Assembly: GCA_029202445.1 (NCBI GenBank) | Contig: CP119321.1 | Span: forward strand, 496,001-560,000 | Length of the DNA stretch: 64,000 nucleotides | From: Candidatus Microbacterium phytovorans | Lineage (GTDB): Bacteria; Actinomycetota; Actinomycetes; Actinomycetales; Microbacteriaceae | Reading direction: 5' to 3' | Shown here: positions 21,515 through 29,661 of the stretch, piece after piece | Layout: every line of letters starts with the position of its first letter | How positions within the stretch are numbered: position 1 is the first letter of the stretch | Notes under the pieces: generated by a model | What the model saw: the letters and a program-made list of their open reading frames with translations, nothing else | Told to the model about the DNA's origin: nothing | Databases searched by the model: none | Program-made: the position numbers and the translations under genes

Positions 21515-22246
21515 TCAGCGGATCTCGAACGACGCGAACCGCTCCGTCGGCAGCGCGTCGAGGTGCAGCTGCGCCGCCGTCTCGCTGACGCGGGGGAGCG
21601 GACTGCGCACCCCCGCGTCGCGGAACCGCTGCACCGCCCACGACTCGACGCCCGCGTCGGCCAACCGGCATCCGAGCTCGGTCAGTCCGGCGTCGTCGAT
21701 CGCGGCCGGGTGCACGGTCGTGCGCACCTCGTAGTCGAGCGGATGCCGCGTGCCGGCGCGCAGGAGATTGTGCGCGAGCACGAGCTCCAGCGAACGCCAC
21801 GCATGATCGCCACTGGGTCCGCGCCCCGTCACCCCGGCGTAGTCCTCCCTGGCCGCTTTGATGTCGAGGCCGACCCAGTCGACGAACGGCAGCGCCCGCG
21901 CGAGGAGCGACGGGTAGGCACCGCCGGTGTGGAGTCCCACGCGGAAGCCGAGTGCACGGGCGATCTGCATCGCCGGCACGAGGCCGCGCTGCATCGTCGG
22001 TTCGCCGCCGCTGAAGACGACACCGTCGAGCAGGCCCATGCGATCGCACAGGAGGTCGGTGACGTCGCTCCACTCCAGCACCGTCTCGGCGCGCGGGTCG
22101 ATGAGGGCGGGGTTGTGGCAGTAGAAGCAGTCCCACGGGCAGCCCTGCAGGAAGACGGTGGCCACGAGCATGTCGGGCCAGTCCACGGTGGAGAACGGCG
22201 TGAGGCCGGCGATCCTCAGGTCGTAGGGTGCAGGCTGTCGCTCCAT
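21515..22246 (-). CDS. nrdG: Anaerobic ribonucleotide reductase activase (radical SAM)
   Basis: The 243-residue radical SAM enzyme installs the glycyl radical on NrdD under anoxia. The 4Fe-4S cysteines are Cys36, Cys40 and Cys43 in CPWDCFYCHN, and the SAM-binding segment is VVFSGGEPTMQ. A strong ribosome-binding site (GAGGAGG) precedes the ATG at 22246. The start lies inside the 3' end of nrdD, a 31-bp overlap, so the two are coupled. The stop lies close to the inverted repeat copy at 21471-21507. Confidence 0.93.
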   Translation of the reverse strand: MERQPAPYDLRIAGLTPFSTVDWPDMLVATVFLQGCPWDCFYCHNPALIDPRAETVLEWSDVTDLLCDRMGLLDGVVFSGGEPTMQRGLVPAMQIARALGFRVGLHTGGAYPSLLARALPFVDWVGLDIKAAREDYAGVTGRGPSGDHAWRSLELVLAHNLLRAGTRHPLDYEVRTTVHPAAIDDAGLTELGCRLADAGVESWAVQRFRDAGVRSPLPRVSETAAQLHLDALPTERFASFEIR

Positions 22247-24048
22247 GAGTCCTCCTCGACGGCGTCGGCGACGAAGTAGCGTCGTTCTTCAGCTTCGCCC
22301 CTCTTGCCGATGTTGAACGAGGCGATCGGCCGGAAGTAACCCATGACGCGCGTCCACACTTCGCACACCGCTCCGCATTCGGGGCACTGCGGGTGCTCGC
22401 CCGACCGGTAGCCGTGCCGGGGGCAGATCGAGAACGTCGGGGTGACGGTGATGTACGGGAGGCGGAACCGCTCCAGTGCCCGCCGGACGAACTGCTTGCA
22501 CGCCGTCGCCGACGACATGGCTTCGCCGAGGTAGAGGTGCAGCACCGTGCCGCCCGTGTACTTCGCCTGCAGCGGCTCCTGCATCTCCATCGCGAGGAAC
22601 GGGTCGGCGGTGAAGCCGACGGGGAGCTGCGACGAGTTGGTGTAGTACGGCTGCGCGTCCGTGCCGGCGTGCAGGATGCCGTCGGCTCCGAACCGGGCGA
22701 TATCCTCCTTGGCGAATCGGTAGGTGGTGCCCTCGGCGGGGGTCGCCTCCAGGTTGAACATGTGGCCGGTCGACTCCTGGAACTCGACCATGCGGCCCCG
22801 GACGTGGTCGAGGAGGCGCACAGCGAGAGCGGCCCCGGCATCCGTCGTGATGTCGTCGGTGTCGCGGGTGAGGTTGCGCACGTACTCGTTGATGCCGTTG
22901 ACGCCGATCGTCGAGAAGTGGTTGTCGAACGTGCCGAGGTAGCGCTTCGTGTAGGGGAACAGGCCGTTCTCGAGGTGCTGCGCGACGACGGCGCGTTTGG
23001 CCACGAGGCTGTCGCGGCCGATCTCGAGCAGTTCGTCGAGGCGCGCGATGGCTGCGGCCTCGTCGCCCGAGTGGACGAAGCCGAGGCGGGCGCAGTTGAT
23101 CGTCACGACGCCGATGGAGCCGGTCTGCTCCGCCGAGCCGAACAGGCCGTTGCCGCGCTTGAGCAGTTCGGTGAGGTCGAGTTGGAGGCGGCAGCACATC
23201 GAGCGGATCATGTGCGGGTCGAGGTCGGAGTTTACGAAGTTCTGGAAGTACGGGAGGCCGTACTTCGCGGTCATCGCGAAGAGCGCGTCGACGTGAGGGC
23301 CGTCCCAGTCGAAGTCGCGGGTGATGTTGTAGGTGGGGATGGGGAAGGTGAAGGCGCGGCCGTCGGCGTCGCCGGAGGTCATGACCTCGATGAAGGCCCG
23401 ATTTATGAGGGCCATCTCGTCCGCGAGGTCGCCGTAGGAGAACGGCTGCACGGTGCCGCCGACGAGCGGGTGCTGGTCGGCGAGGTCGTCGGGGCAGACC
23501 CAGTCGAACGTGAGGTTGGTGAAGGGGGTCTGGGTTCCCCAGCGCGAGGGGACGTTGAGATTGAAGATGAACTCCTGCATCGCCTGGTGCACCTGCTCGT
23601 AGTCGAGCCCGTCGAGGCGCACGTACGGGGCGAGGTAGGTGTCGAAGGAGCTGAACGCCTGCGCCCCCGCCCATTCGTTCTGCAGGGTGCCGAGGAAGTT
23701 GACGAGCTGACCGAGGGCGCTGGAGAAGTGCTTCGGCGGAGCGGAGGAGATCTTGCCCGCGACGCCGTTGAAGCCCTGTTCGAGCACCATGCGCAGCGAC
23801 CAGCCGGCGCAGTACCCGGCGAAGACGTCGAGGTCGTGGATGTGCAGGTCGCCGTCGCGGTGGGCGCGGCCCGCTTCGGGGGCGTACACCTCGTCGAGCC
23901 AGTAGTTGGCGACGAGTTTGCCGGCGGAGTTGAGGATCATGCCGCCGAGCGAGTAGCCCTGGTTCGCGTTCGCGTTGACGCGCCAGTCGGCGCGGGAGAG
24001 GTACTCGTCGATGGTTTCGGCGACGGTGACGGTACGGGGGGACGGCAT
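22216..24048 (-). CDS. nrdD: Anaerobic ribonucleoside-triphosphate reductase (class III)
   Basis: The 610-residue glycyl-radical enzyme reduces NTPs to dNTPs without oxygen. The radical site is RVMGYFRP (Gly570), and the C-terminal zinc site is formed by CPRHG and CPECGAVC. Residues begin directly at ETIDEYL...DWRVNANANQ, so the roughly 100-residue N-terminal ATP-cone of longer NrdD proteins is absent. The ATG at 24048 is preceded by GAGAGGAAC; the longer frame upstream crosses the promoter and operators. Upstream lie a GTGGTCTGACCAC palindrome and an NrdR-like box. Confidence 0.95.
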   Translation of the reverse strand: MPSPRTVTVAETIDEYLSRADWRVNANANQGYSLGGMILNSAGKLVANYWLDEVYAPEAGRAHRDGDLHIHDLDVFAGYCAGWSLRMVLEQGFNGVAGKISSAPPKHFSSALGQLVNFLGTLQNEWAGAQAFSSFDTYLAPYVRLDGLDYEQVHQAMQEFIFNLNVPSRWGTQTPFTNLTFDWVCPDDLADQHPLVGGTVQPFSYGDLADEMALINRAFIEVMTSGDADGRAFTFPIPTYNITRDFDWDGPHVDALFAMTAKYGLPYFQNFVNSDLDPHMIRSMCCRLQLDLTELLKRGNGLFGSAEQTGSIGVVTINCARLGFVHSGDEAAAIARLDELLEIGRDSLVAKRAVVAQHLENGLFPYTKRYLGTFDNHFSTIGVNGINEYVRNLTRDTDDITTDAGAALAVRLLDHVRGRMVEFQESTGHMFNLEATPAEGTTYRFAKEDIARFGADGILHAGTDAQPYYTNSSQLPVGFTADPFLAMEMQEPLQAKYTGGTVLHLYLGEAMSSATACKQFVRRALERFRLPYITVTPTFSICPRHGYRSGEHPQCPECGAVCEVWTRVMGYFRPIASFNIGKRGEAEERRYFVADAVEEDSWSDSLHPTT

Positions 24049-24092
24049 GGGGGTTCCTCTCTGAGAAGACGAGCAGCGGGCAACCCGCCGAT

Positions 24093-24105
24093 GTGGTCTG
24101 ACCAC
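24093..24105. promoter_or_regulatory. Palindromic operator GTGGTCTGACCAC at nrdD
   Basis: The 13-bp perfect palindrome lies at the expected transcription start of nrdD; a minus-strand TCGACA-18 bp-TATGGT promoter has its -10 at 24104-24109. It fits the TNGTNNNACNA pattern of GntR/FadR-family sites. The same core lies between -35 and -10 of adhE at 39599-39611. Confidence 0.65.
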
Positions 24106-24118
24106 CATATGTAGTGGT
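24101..24118. promoter_or_regulatory. NrdR-box-like inverted repeat at nrdD
   Basis: On the coding strand this reads ACCACTACATATGGTGGT. It matches the central CTAnATAT-G part of the NrdR box consensus and overlaps the putative -10. NrdR sites usually come in pairs; I found only one. Confidence 0.5.
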
Positions 24119-24218
24119 GGATCGCGCTGTCGAGCGCAGATGTGGCGTGTCGCGGGTTTCGTTGGCCGATTCGCGTCCCCCGATGTCGTGCTCCGGGCGG
24201 TCGGGTGGGCGGGTGTGA

Positions 24219-24224
24219 CAGGGT
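24219..24224 (+). promoter_or_regulatory. -10-like CAGGGT, leaderless start
   Basis: The hexamer ends exactly six bases before GTG 24231. It is a weak match (NANNNT only). Confidence 0.35.
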
Positions 24225-24230
24225 GGGGGA

Positions 24231-25148
24231 GTGACGATCGTCCCGCCCGCCCCCGGAGAACCGCGCCGTCCGCATGGTCCGCGCGATTCCGGTGACGCGT
24301 GGGTGGTGGCAGACGACGGCACCCAGTACTGGGGTCGGTACGGCGCCGCGGGACTTCTCGCGCTCGACCCGCGAGCGGATGCCGAGGGTGCCGTGCTCCT
24401 TCAGCACCGGGTCTCGTGGAGTCACCACGGCGACACGTGGGCCCTTCCGGGCGGTGCGCGTCACGAGGGCGAGTCCGCGTGCGACGGTGCGCTGCGCGAA
24501 TCGGCCGAGGAAGCCGGTGTCCCCGCGGATGCCGTGACCCCGCGCCTCATCAGCGTCTTCGATGCGGGCATCTGGACGTACAGCACCGTCGTAGCCGACG
24601 TCGTCCGCCCGTTCGAGCCCGTCATCAGCGACCCCGAGAGCCGCGAGCTCGCGTGGGTGCCGGTCGACGCCGTCGATTCCTACCCACTGCACCCCGGGTT
24701 CGCCGCGTCGTGGCGGCGCCTGCGCCCGCTGCTATCGGTGCGCCCCGCGCTCGTGATCGACGCGGCGAACGTCGTCGGCTCGGTGCCCGACGAGTGGTGG
24801 AAGGATCGCGCCGGCGCCGCCGAGCGGCTCCTGCGACGGCTGGCGGACCTGCGGACCGTCGGCGTGCCGGGGGAGGCGCTGGGCATGAGCGAACGCGTCT
24901 GGTTCCCCGAGGTGTCGGTGGTGCTCGAAGGCGCCGCGAAGGGTGCCGTCGCGCCCGACGTCGAGGGCCTGTCGGTCGTGCTCGCGCCGGCCGCCGGCGA
25001 CGACGCCATCGTGGGCGAGGCGGAGCGGCTCAGCGCGGCCGGGCGGGCCGTTACCGTCGTCACGAGCGACCGTGGACTGGCGGCGCGTGCCGACGGCATC
25101 CGGGGTGTGTCGGTACGGTCCGTGTCGTGGCTGCGCGACCTGGGCTGA
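24231..25148 (+). CDS. NUDIX hydrolase fused to NYN/PIN-like nuclease domain
   Basis: The 305-residue protein has two domains. The N-terminal half is a NUDIX fold with a complete box at 74-97 (GGARHEGESACDGALRESAE then EAGV). The C-terminal half (about 170-305) begins PALVIDAANVVGSVPDEWW and later has VVTSDRGLAARA, the two Asp-containing motifs of NYN/PIN-like RNases. It may clean up nucleotides or RNA caps and cleave RNA; this is inferred from domains only. It is divergent from nrdD with a 182-bp intergenic region. The GTG start has no spaced Shine-Dalgarno sequence. Confidence 0.82.
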   Translation: MTIVPPAPGEPRRPHGPRDSGDAWVVADDGTQYWGRYGAAGLLALDPRADAEGAVLLQHRVSWSHHGDTWALPGGARHEGESACDGALRESAEEAGVPADAVTPRLISVFDAGIWTYSTVVADVVRPFEPVISDPESRELAWVPVDAVDSYPLHPGFAASWRRLRPLLSVRPALVIDAANVVGSVPDEWWKDRAGAAERLLRRLADLRTVGVPGEALGMSERVWFPEVSVVLEGAAKGAVAPDVEGLSVVLAPAAGDDAIVGEAERLSAAGRAVTVVTSDRGLAARADGIRGVSVRSVSWLRDLG

Positions 25149-25163
25149 CGCGGCCTACGCCGG

Positions 25164-25523
25164 TTACTCGCGGCCGCGGAGGCGGTCGATGTCGCGGCGC
25201 TCGCGCTTGGTCGGGCGTCCGGCTCCGCGGTCGCGGACGGCGAGCATCGCGACCGGTTCACGTGCGGGGGTGCGATCCTCCGCCGCGACGGCGGCCATCG
25301 GTGCGCCCACCCGCTTGGTGAGCAGCTGACGCACGACGAGGATGCGGTCGAAGCCGGCGATCCGCACGCGGAGCTCGTCACCGATCCGCACCGCTTGCGC
25401 AGCCTTGGCCTTCTCGCCGTTCACGCGAACGTGGCCGGCTCGACACGCGGTGGTGGCGGCGGATCGCGTCTTGTATACGCGGACGGCCCACAGCCACGCG
25501 TCGACGCGCGCAGTGTCGCTCAT
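25164..25523 (-). CDS. S4-domain RNA-binding protein (Hsp15-like)
   Basis: The 119-residue protein has an S4 domain at the N-terminus (RVDAWLWAVRVYKTRSAATTACRAGHVRVNG) and a basic C-terminal tail. Family members such as Hsp15 bind stalled 50S subunits carrying nascent chains. The start at 25523 overlaps the upstream lysoplasmalogenase stop as ATGA; the longer frame runs back into that gene. Its end is 16 bp from the convergent NUDIX gene. Confidence 0.87.
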   Translation of the reverse strand: MSDTARVDAWLWAVRVYKTRSAATTACRAGHVRVNGEKAKAAQAVRIGDELRVRIAGFDRILVVRQLLTKRVGAPMAAVAAEDRTPAREPVAMLAVRDRGAGRPTKRERRDIDRLRGRE

Positions 25524-26209
25524 CGCAGGCCTCGCCGCAGGAGAAGCACGATCCCGAGCACGAGAAGGCCCTGACCGGCGGCGTAGGTCGCCATGATCCA
25601 CGGGCCGGTGGCGTCAGCGGAGACGCCCGGCAGGAACAGGCGCAGGGCCAGCAGGGTGTCGGATGCCAGGAACAGGGCGCCGCCGACTGCGGTGATGCGG
25701 CTGCCGCGGGTGGCGAGCACAGCGGTGCCGGCGAGCACTGCGCCGTAGATGACCACCGGCACGAGGAGTGCGCCGAGGTGGGGCCAGAGGACGGCGATCA
25801 TCACTCCCCACCATGCGGCGTAAGAGAGTGTCCACGGCGGGATGGCGCGTTCGCGAACCCGGAACGCGAAGAGTGCAATGTAGGCGAGGTGGGCGAGTCC
25901 GAAGCAGGCGAGCATCGCGGGGAGTTCGTCGTCGAGGTAGGGGAAGAACCAGGCGGCCCCGTCGCCGAGCCAGGAGAAGGCCAGTGCGAGGTACAGGATC
26001 GTCGCCGCTCGGTCGAGACTGCTCCCGCGGAGCGCCCACATCGCCGCTAGGGCGAGTGCAGGCATAAGCATGAGCTTGGTCGGATACTCGATCGCGTCGA
26101 GTCCGAAGGTGATGGCGGCGACGTGCGCGAGGGCGACCGCTCCGTACAGCCAGAAGCCCCACCAGCGCGTGACCTCCAGGCGGGATGCCAGGGTGCGCTG
26201 TTGCGTCAT
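25520..26209 (-). CDS. YhhN-family (lysoplasmalogenase-like) membrane protein
   Basis: The 229-residue protein is mostly hydrophobic with about eight membrane segments. The layout and the acidic residue in the segment WLGDGAAWF fit the YhhN/TMEM86 family, whose characterised members hydrolyse lysoplasmalogens. Start 26209 gives the first in-frame Met consistent with a Shine-Dalgarno-like GAGAG. A TACGAT hexamer at 26250-26255 on the minus strand could be its -10. It is coupled to the S4 gene downstream. Confidence 0.75.
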   Translation of the reverse strand: MTQQRTLASRLEVTRWWGFWLYGAVALAHVAAITFGLDAIEYPTKLMLMPALALAAMWALRGSSLDRAATILYLALAFSWLGDGAAWFFPYLDDELPAMLACFGLAHLAYIALFAFRVRERAIPPWTLSYAAWWGVMIAVLWPHLGALLVPVVIYGAVLAGTAVLATRGSRITAVGGALFLASDTLLALRLFLPGVSADATGPWIMATYAAGQGLLVLGIVLLLRRGLR

Positions 26210-26249
26210 CTCGTGCTCTCGGGTTGCGCCACTGCGGGCGGGTGAGCCC

Positions 26250-26255
26250 ATCGTA
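26250..26255 (-). promoter_or_regulatory. Candidate -10 TACGAT for the YhhN-S4 operon
   Basis: On the minus strand TACGAT lies about 41 bp before the ATG at 26209, leaving a leader of about 34 nt. Confidence 0.35.
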
Positions 26256-26262
26256 CGGCGGC

Positions 26263-26841
26263 TCAGGTGAGGGTGAGCGACACGATCGGCCGGCTGGGCG
26301 TCGGGCGTGCGACCTCGGTGAAGCCGGCCGCGGCGAAGGTGGACATCGCGCCGTGGAACAGGGCGTTCGATGACGTGCGGGCGACCTCGGTGTCGACGGG
26401 GTAGCCCTCGATCACCCGCGCCCCATGTGCGCGCGCGTGGTCGATCGCGGCGTCGAGCAGGCGTTCCGATACTCCCTGCCGGCGATGCTCCTTCCTCACG
26501 ACGAAGCAGGTGATCGCCCAGACCGACGGATCGTCGAACGGTTCGGGCGACTGCTGGAGGTTCCGCGTGTGCGCGAGCCGCGGCTGATCGGGACGCGAGG
26601 ACACCTTCACCCACCCACCCGGCGCGCCATCGATGTAGGCGACGAGCGCCGACGCGGGCTCCGCCTCGAGATCGCGCCGGAGGAGTTCGCGCTTCTCGTC
26701 GTTCGAGGTGGCCTCGAAGTCTCTCGCGCGCAGCATCCACCACTGGCACCAGCACGAACCACCGTCGCCTCCGCCGGTGAGTGCATGCTCGACATCGTCG
26801 AAGCGAGCAACGGATGCCGGCACGATCTCGATCTCTGACAT
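26263..26841 (-). CDS. GNAT-family N-acetyltransferase
   Basis: The 192-residue protein has the GNAT motif A region VWAITCFVVRKEHRRQGVSERLLDAAIDHA (acetyl-CoA pyrophosphate loop RRQGVS). An unusual N-terminal SCWCQWWMLR segment follows a Gly-rich stretch. This Cys/Trp-rich beginning recurs in a subgroup of actinobacterial GNAT proteins of unknown substrate. The ATG has TAGCGT six bases upstream on the same strand, indicating a leaderless single-gene transcript. Confidence 0.85.
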   Translation of the reverse strand: MSEIEIVPASVARFDDVEHALTGGGDGGSCWCQWWMLRARDFEATSNDEKRELLRRDLEAEPASALVAYIDGAPGGWVKVSSRPDQPRLAHTRNLQQSPEPFDDPSVWAITCFVVRKEHRRQGVSERLLDAAIDHARAHGARVIEGYPVDTEVARTSSNALFHGAMSTFAAAGFTEVARPTPSRPIVSLTLT

Positions 26842-26847
26842 GGCCAG

Positions 26848-26853
26848 ACGCTA
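26848..26853 (-). promoter_or_regulatory. -10 element TAGCGT, leaderless start
   Basis: On the minus strand TAGCGT is followed by ctggcc and the ATG at 26841. Confidence 0.55.
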
Positions 26854-26905
26854 CCGCGGGGTGCCGACACCCGCTGCTCGGTTCGCGGGTCGTCGCGCGA
26901 ACGGG

Positions 26906-26911
26906 TAAGAT
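26906..26911 (+). promoter_or_regulatory. -10 element TAAGAT for tRNA-Pro
   Basis: TAAGAT lies 30 bp before the mature tRNA 5' end, so the precursor would carry a leader of about 24 nt. Confidence 0.6.
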
Positions 26912-26941
26912 GGGGGAGTTGTCCGCGTGCGGATGACGGAC

Positions 26942-27015
<74 letters not shown>

Positions 27016-27048
27016 CGGTTCAGGCCGTTGGCAAAGCGGTCGAAATGC

Positions 27049-27083
27049 AAGAAGGGCACTGGCAGCGAGCCGGTGCCCTTCTT
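27049..27083 (+). terminator. Terminator after tRNA-Pro
   Basis: The stem aagaagggcac pairs with gtgcccttctt around a short G/C-rich inner stem and loop. It lies about 33 bp after the tRNA. Confidence 0.85.
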
Positions 27084-27165
27084 CGTCTCCGTGGTGTCGG
27101 TGGTCCTGCCGGTACACGTCTAGTGGCAGGGCCGGCGTGAGCGCATTCACTACGCTGGACGGACC

Positions 27166-27609
27166 ATGGTGAGCGACCCGAGTTTCGAGCTGTTGTTCGG
27201 AGTCACTGTTGCCTCCTTGCTTGTGGGCTTCTTTGGCGTCGCTACGATCTTTCGTGTAGAAGTATCGAGGCTGATGGCATCCCACATTCGATCGGGCACG
27301 CCGCGGCTGCTCGGCAGGGAAGACGGCGCCAAGAACTCCACGCCCGGGAATCTGCTGTTTGTGGCGGTAATGGGTGTGCCTATATGCCTCTTGATCATCG
27401 CCAACATCCTTCCTCGCTTGTGGAAGCTGTCCCCCGGCGCAGCCATCTTTGCGTCTGGTGGGGCGGTCGCGGTCGGCGCCGGACTAGCGCTCCTCCTCGT
27501 CGCTTCGGAGCGACGGAGTGAGCGGCCCAGGCGACGTACACGGTGGATCGGCGTCGCGCTTGTGGGCGGCGGAGTGGTCAGCGTCGCGTCAGCTCTGTTG
27601 CTTCTGTAG
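27166..27609 (+). CDS. Hypothetical membrane protein (147 aa)
   Basis: I do not recognise a family. There are at least four hydrophobic segments: at the N-terminus (LLFGVTVASLLVGFFGVATIF), near 63-83, near 92-110, and at the extreme C-terminus (VGGGVVSVASALLLL). Codon use is clearly lower in GC than the neighbours. A TACGCT hexamer at 27151-27156 ends nine bases before the ATG. It follows the tRNA-Pro terminator. Function unknown. Confidence 0.6.
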   Translation: MVSDPSFELLFGVTVASLLVGFFGVATIFRVEVSRLMASHIRSGTPRLLGREDGAKNSTPGNLLFVAVMGVPICLLIIANILPRLWKLSPGAAIFASGGAVAVGAGLALLLVASERRSERPRRRTRWIGVALVGGGVVSVASALLLL

Positions 27610-27681
27610 TTCGCGTCCGACCGAAATGGCAGCGGCATAATTCGCTCTCGTCGCTGAGGCATACTCCTCGCACTCGCACTG

Positions 27682-28098
27682 GTGTCGGCAGCGCTTGTTG
27701 CTCGCTTGTGGGTCGCAAGCTCGGGACGGGAATCCTCCGGCCTTGCTGCTCTCGATGTGATCCTGCTCTCGATCGTGCCCGGCATCCTCGTCGTGTTGGG
27801 CGTTCTTCTTTGGTACGGCTGGAGGGTGTCGGCGAGCCTTCCCGAGTTGCGTCGTCGCTATCCGGACGCGGTTGTGGTGCCGTTCAATCTCGACCCAGCT
27901 GATGTGGGTGAACTGATCGATCTCTCAAGCCTCAGCAAGTTCCCGCGGCTTCTCACGGCTGTGTTCACGTCGGAGTCGGTTTCCTATTGGGAAGGAGTGC
28001 GACGGTTGCGTCAGGTCGCTCAGACGTCCCTCGAGGACGCTTCTTTCCGTCAAGAGCTGACCCCCACCATCTACGGAGATGCCCCGAAGCTCGTATGA
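27682..28098 (+). CDS. Hypothetical protein with one strong membrane segment (138 aa)
   Basis: I do not recognise a family. One membrane segment (VILLSIVPGILVVLGVLLWYGW, about 26-47) is followed by a charged cytosolic part containing LPELRRRYPDAVVVPFNL. The GTG at 27682 is the most upstream plausible start; a later GTG at 27757 would trim the N-terminus. The gene shares the lower-GC composition of 27166-27609. A CATACT hexamer at 27660-27665 could be its -10. Function unknown. Confidence 0.5.
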   Translation: MSAALVARLWVASSGRESSGLAALDVILLSIVPGILVVLGVLLWYGWRVSASLPELRRRYPDAVVVPFNLDPADVGELIDLSSLSKFPRLLTAVFTSESVSYWEGVRRLRQVAQTSLEDASFRQELTPTIYGDAPKLV

Positions 28099-28183
28099 CG
28101 ATGACAGGGATCTCCTTCCGCGCGCGTGTTCGGGTGCTCTACTCTGAAGTTCTGCGCGCTGGGGGCGCTCTTCTCGTCTGATG

Positions 28184-28208
28184 TCGACGCGAGGCATACT
28201 CGCGACGA
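28184..28208. promoter_or_regulatory. 25-bp inverted repeat over a CATACT -10
   Basis: The arms TCG-CGCGAG and CTCGCG-CGA flank GCATA, and CATACT at 28195-28200 is the likely -10 of the gene at 28252. A bound regulator would block the promoter. The 11-mer GAGGCATACTC also occurs before the gene at 27682. Confidence 0.45.
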
Positions 28209-28251
28209 CTGTCGCGCGTCACTCCCTGGTGCTGGAGCTTCAAGGAGAGAG

Positions 28252-29661
28252 ATGCCCACTGCACACCGTCTCGTCGCGCTTTCCACGGCCGTTGCCGTCG
28301 CCGCTGCTGTGCTGACCGGCACCGCACCTGCCGTCGCCGCAGAGACCCCGTCTTTGTCAGTGTCTGCCACCGCTTCTGCTTCGTCCGCGGTGGCGGGCGG
28401 TGAGGTGGAGTTCACCGTCTCCGTCACGAACGAGGGCTCCTCGACGATCGATCTCACCGGATTCGATGAGTACGACGGCCCTGGTGCGTCCGTCGGGCTG
28501 TGGCTACCGGACCCGTCCAGTTGTACCGAGCCGGTCGGAGGCGACGGGTGGGGCGGGTCGGAAAACGTGTGCTTCGGATCGGGCACCACGCCCACGAATA
28601 CGGGCTGCAATGGGGCCAGCATGGGCTGGCCGGATGGGTGGACGTGGCGCGGAGCGTTCAGCTCGACGCGCCCCGCGACCCTCGCCCCCGGCGCCTCGTT
28701 CTCCTGCACGATTTCGGTCACGATTCTCCGCGACCTCGCTCCAGGGTCCGGAATCGCCCTGGAAGCGTGGGCATCCCCGGACGGCTACGAACACTTCCCC
28801 GGAGAGCACCACGCCGACTCATCGTTCACGGCGGTCACCGTTCCGGGCGCAGGGACGACGGACGGGCCAAGGATCGCAGGCTCGGCCGCTGTGGGGAAGA
28901 CGCTCACGGCGACTCGTGGGTTCACCGGGCCGTGGGACGAGTCGTCGACGTTCCGCTGGCTGCGTGATGGCACACCGATCTCCGGGGCCACCGGGACAAC
29001 CTACACGCCGTCCGCGGCCGATGTCGGGGCGCGGCTCAGCGTTGCGGTGACGGCACAGAACTCGAAGGGGCTGTCCCTGACGTCGGCGCGGTTCACGTCG
29101 CCGGCCACACCGAAGATCGCCTCGGGATCGTTTTCCTCGGCACCCACGCCGAAGATCAGCGGGACTGTCAGGGTCGGCCAGAAGCTGACGGCCGTGCCCG
29201 GCAGTTGGAAGCCGACCGCGGCCCTGTCATACCAGTGGTATCGCGGGTCGACAAAGATCAGCCGTGCAACCAGATCCTCCTACGTACTCACCGCCGCCGA
29301 TCGCGGAGCCACGATCACAGTGAAGATCACAGGCAAGAAGGCCGGGTACACCTCGACGACGGTCACCGCCGCGAAGACCGCGAAGGTCGCAGCAGGGAAG
29401 CTGACAGCGCCCACCCCGAAGATCTCGGGCACGGTGGCGGTCGGGAAGAAGCTGACCGCAAAGCCAGGGACGTGGACGTCGGGCACGTCGTTGAGTTACC
29501 GGTGGTACGCGAGCGGAAAGCCCATCTCCGGCGCCACGAAGTCGACGTTCACTCTCAAGTCCGCACAAAAGGGGAAGAGCATCACCGTGAAAGTCACGGG
29601 CAAGAAGTCCGGCTACACCGCGGTCACGAAGGCCTCCGCCTCCACCAAGAAGGTCGCATGA
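28252..29661 (+). CDS. Secreted protein with Ig-like repeats (469 aa)
   Basis: A Sec signal peptide is visible (MPTAHRLVALSTAVAVAAAV, with cleavage expected after the AAPAVAA-like stretch around residue 30). A DUF11-like segment follows (VEFTVSVTNEGSSTIDLTGF), then three Ig-like repeats of about 85 residues with the core SYQWYRGSTKIS or SYRWYASGKPIS and ending VTGKKSGY. The C-terminus is lysine-rich with no LPXTG motif, so attachment is probably noncovalent or the protein is released. The Shine-Dalgarno AAGGAGAGAG precedes the ATG. The stop overlaps the next gene (ATGA). Confidence 0.8.
   Translation: MPTAHRLVALSTAVAVAAAVLTGTAPAVAAETPSLSVSATASASSAVAGGEVEFTVSVTNEGSSTIDLTGFDEYDGPGASVGLWLPDPSSCTEPVGGDGWGGSENVCFGSGTTPTNTGCNGASMGWPDGWTWRGAFSSTRPATLAPGASFSCTISVTILRDLAPGSGIALEAWASPDGYEHFPGEHHADSSFTAVTVPGAGTTDGPRIAGSAAVGKTLTATRGFTGPWDESSTFRWLRDGTPISGATGTTYTPSAADVGARLSVAVTAQNSKGLSLTSARFTSPATPKIASGSFSSAPTPKISGTVRVGQKLTAVPGSWKPTAALSYQWYRGSTKISRATRSSYVLTAADRGATITVKITGKKAGYTSTTVTAAKTAKVAAGKLTAPTPKISGTVAVGKKLTAKPGTWTSGTSLSYRWYASGKPISGATKSTFTLKSAQKGKSITVKVTGKKSGYTAVTKASASTKKVA
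29446..29537 (+). repeat. 92-bp direct repeat, copy A
   Basis: This segment is identical over 92 bp to 30975-31066 and encodes the same part of an Ig-like repeat in the adjacent gene. Confidence 0.95.

Noticed and set aside
22393..24114. 573-residue plus-strand open frame opposite nrdD
   Set aside because: Shadow of nrdD; no recognisable domain and it runs into the operator region.
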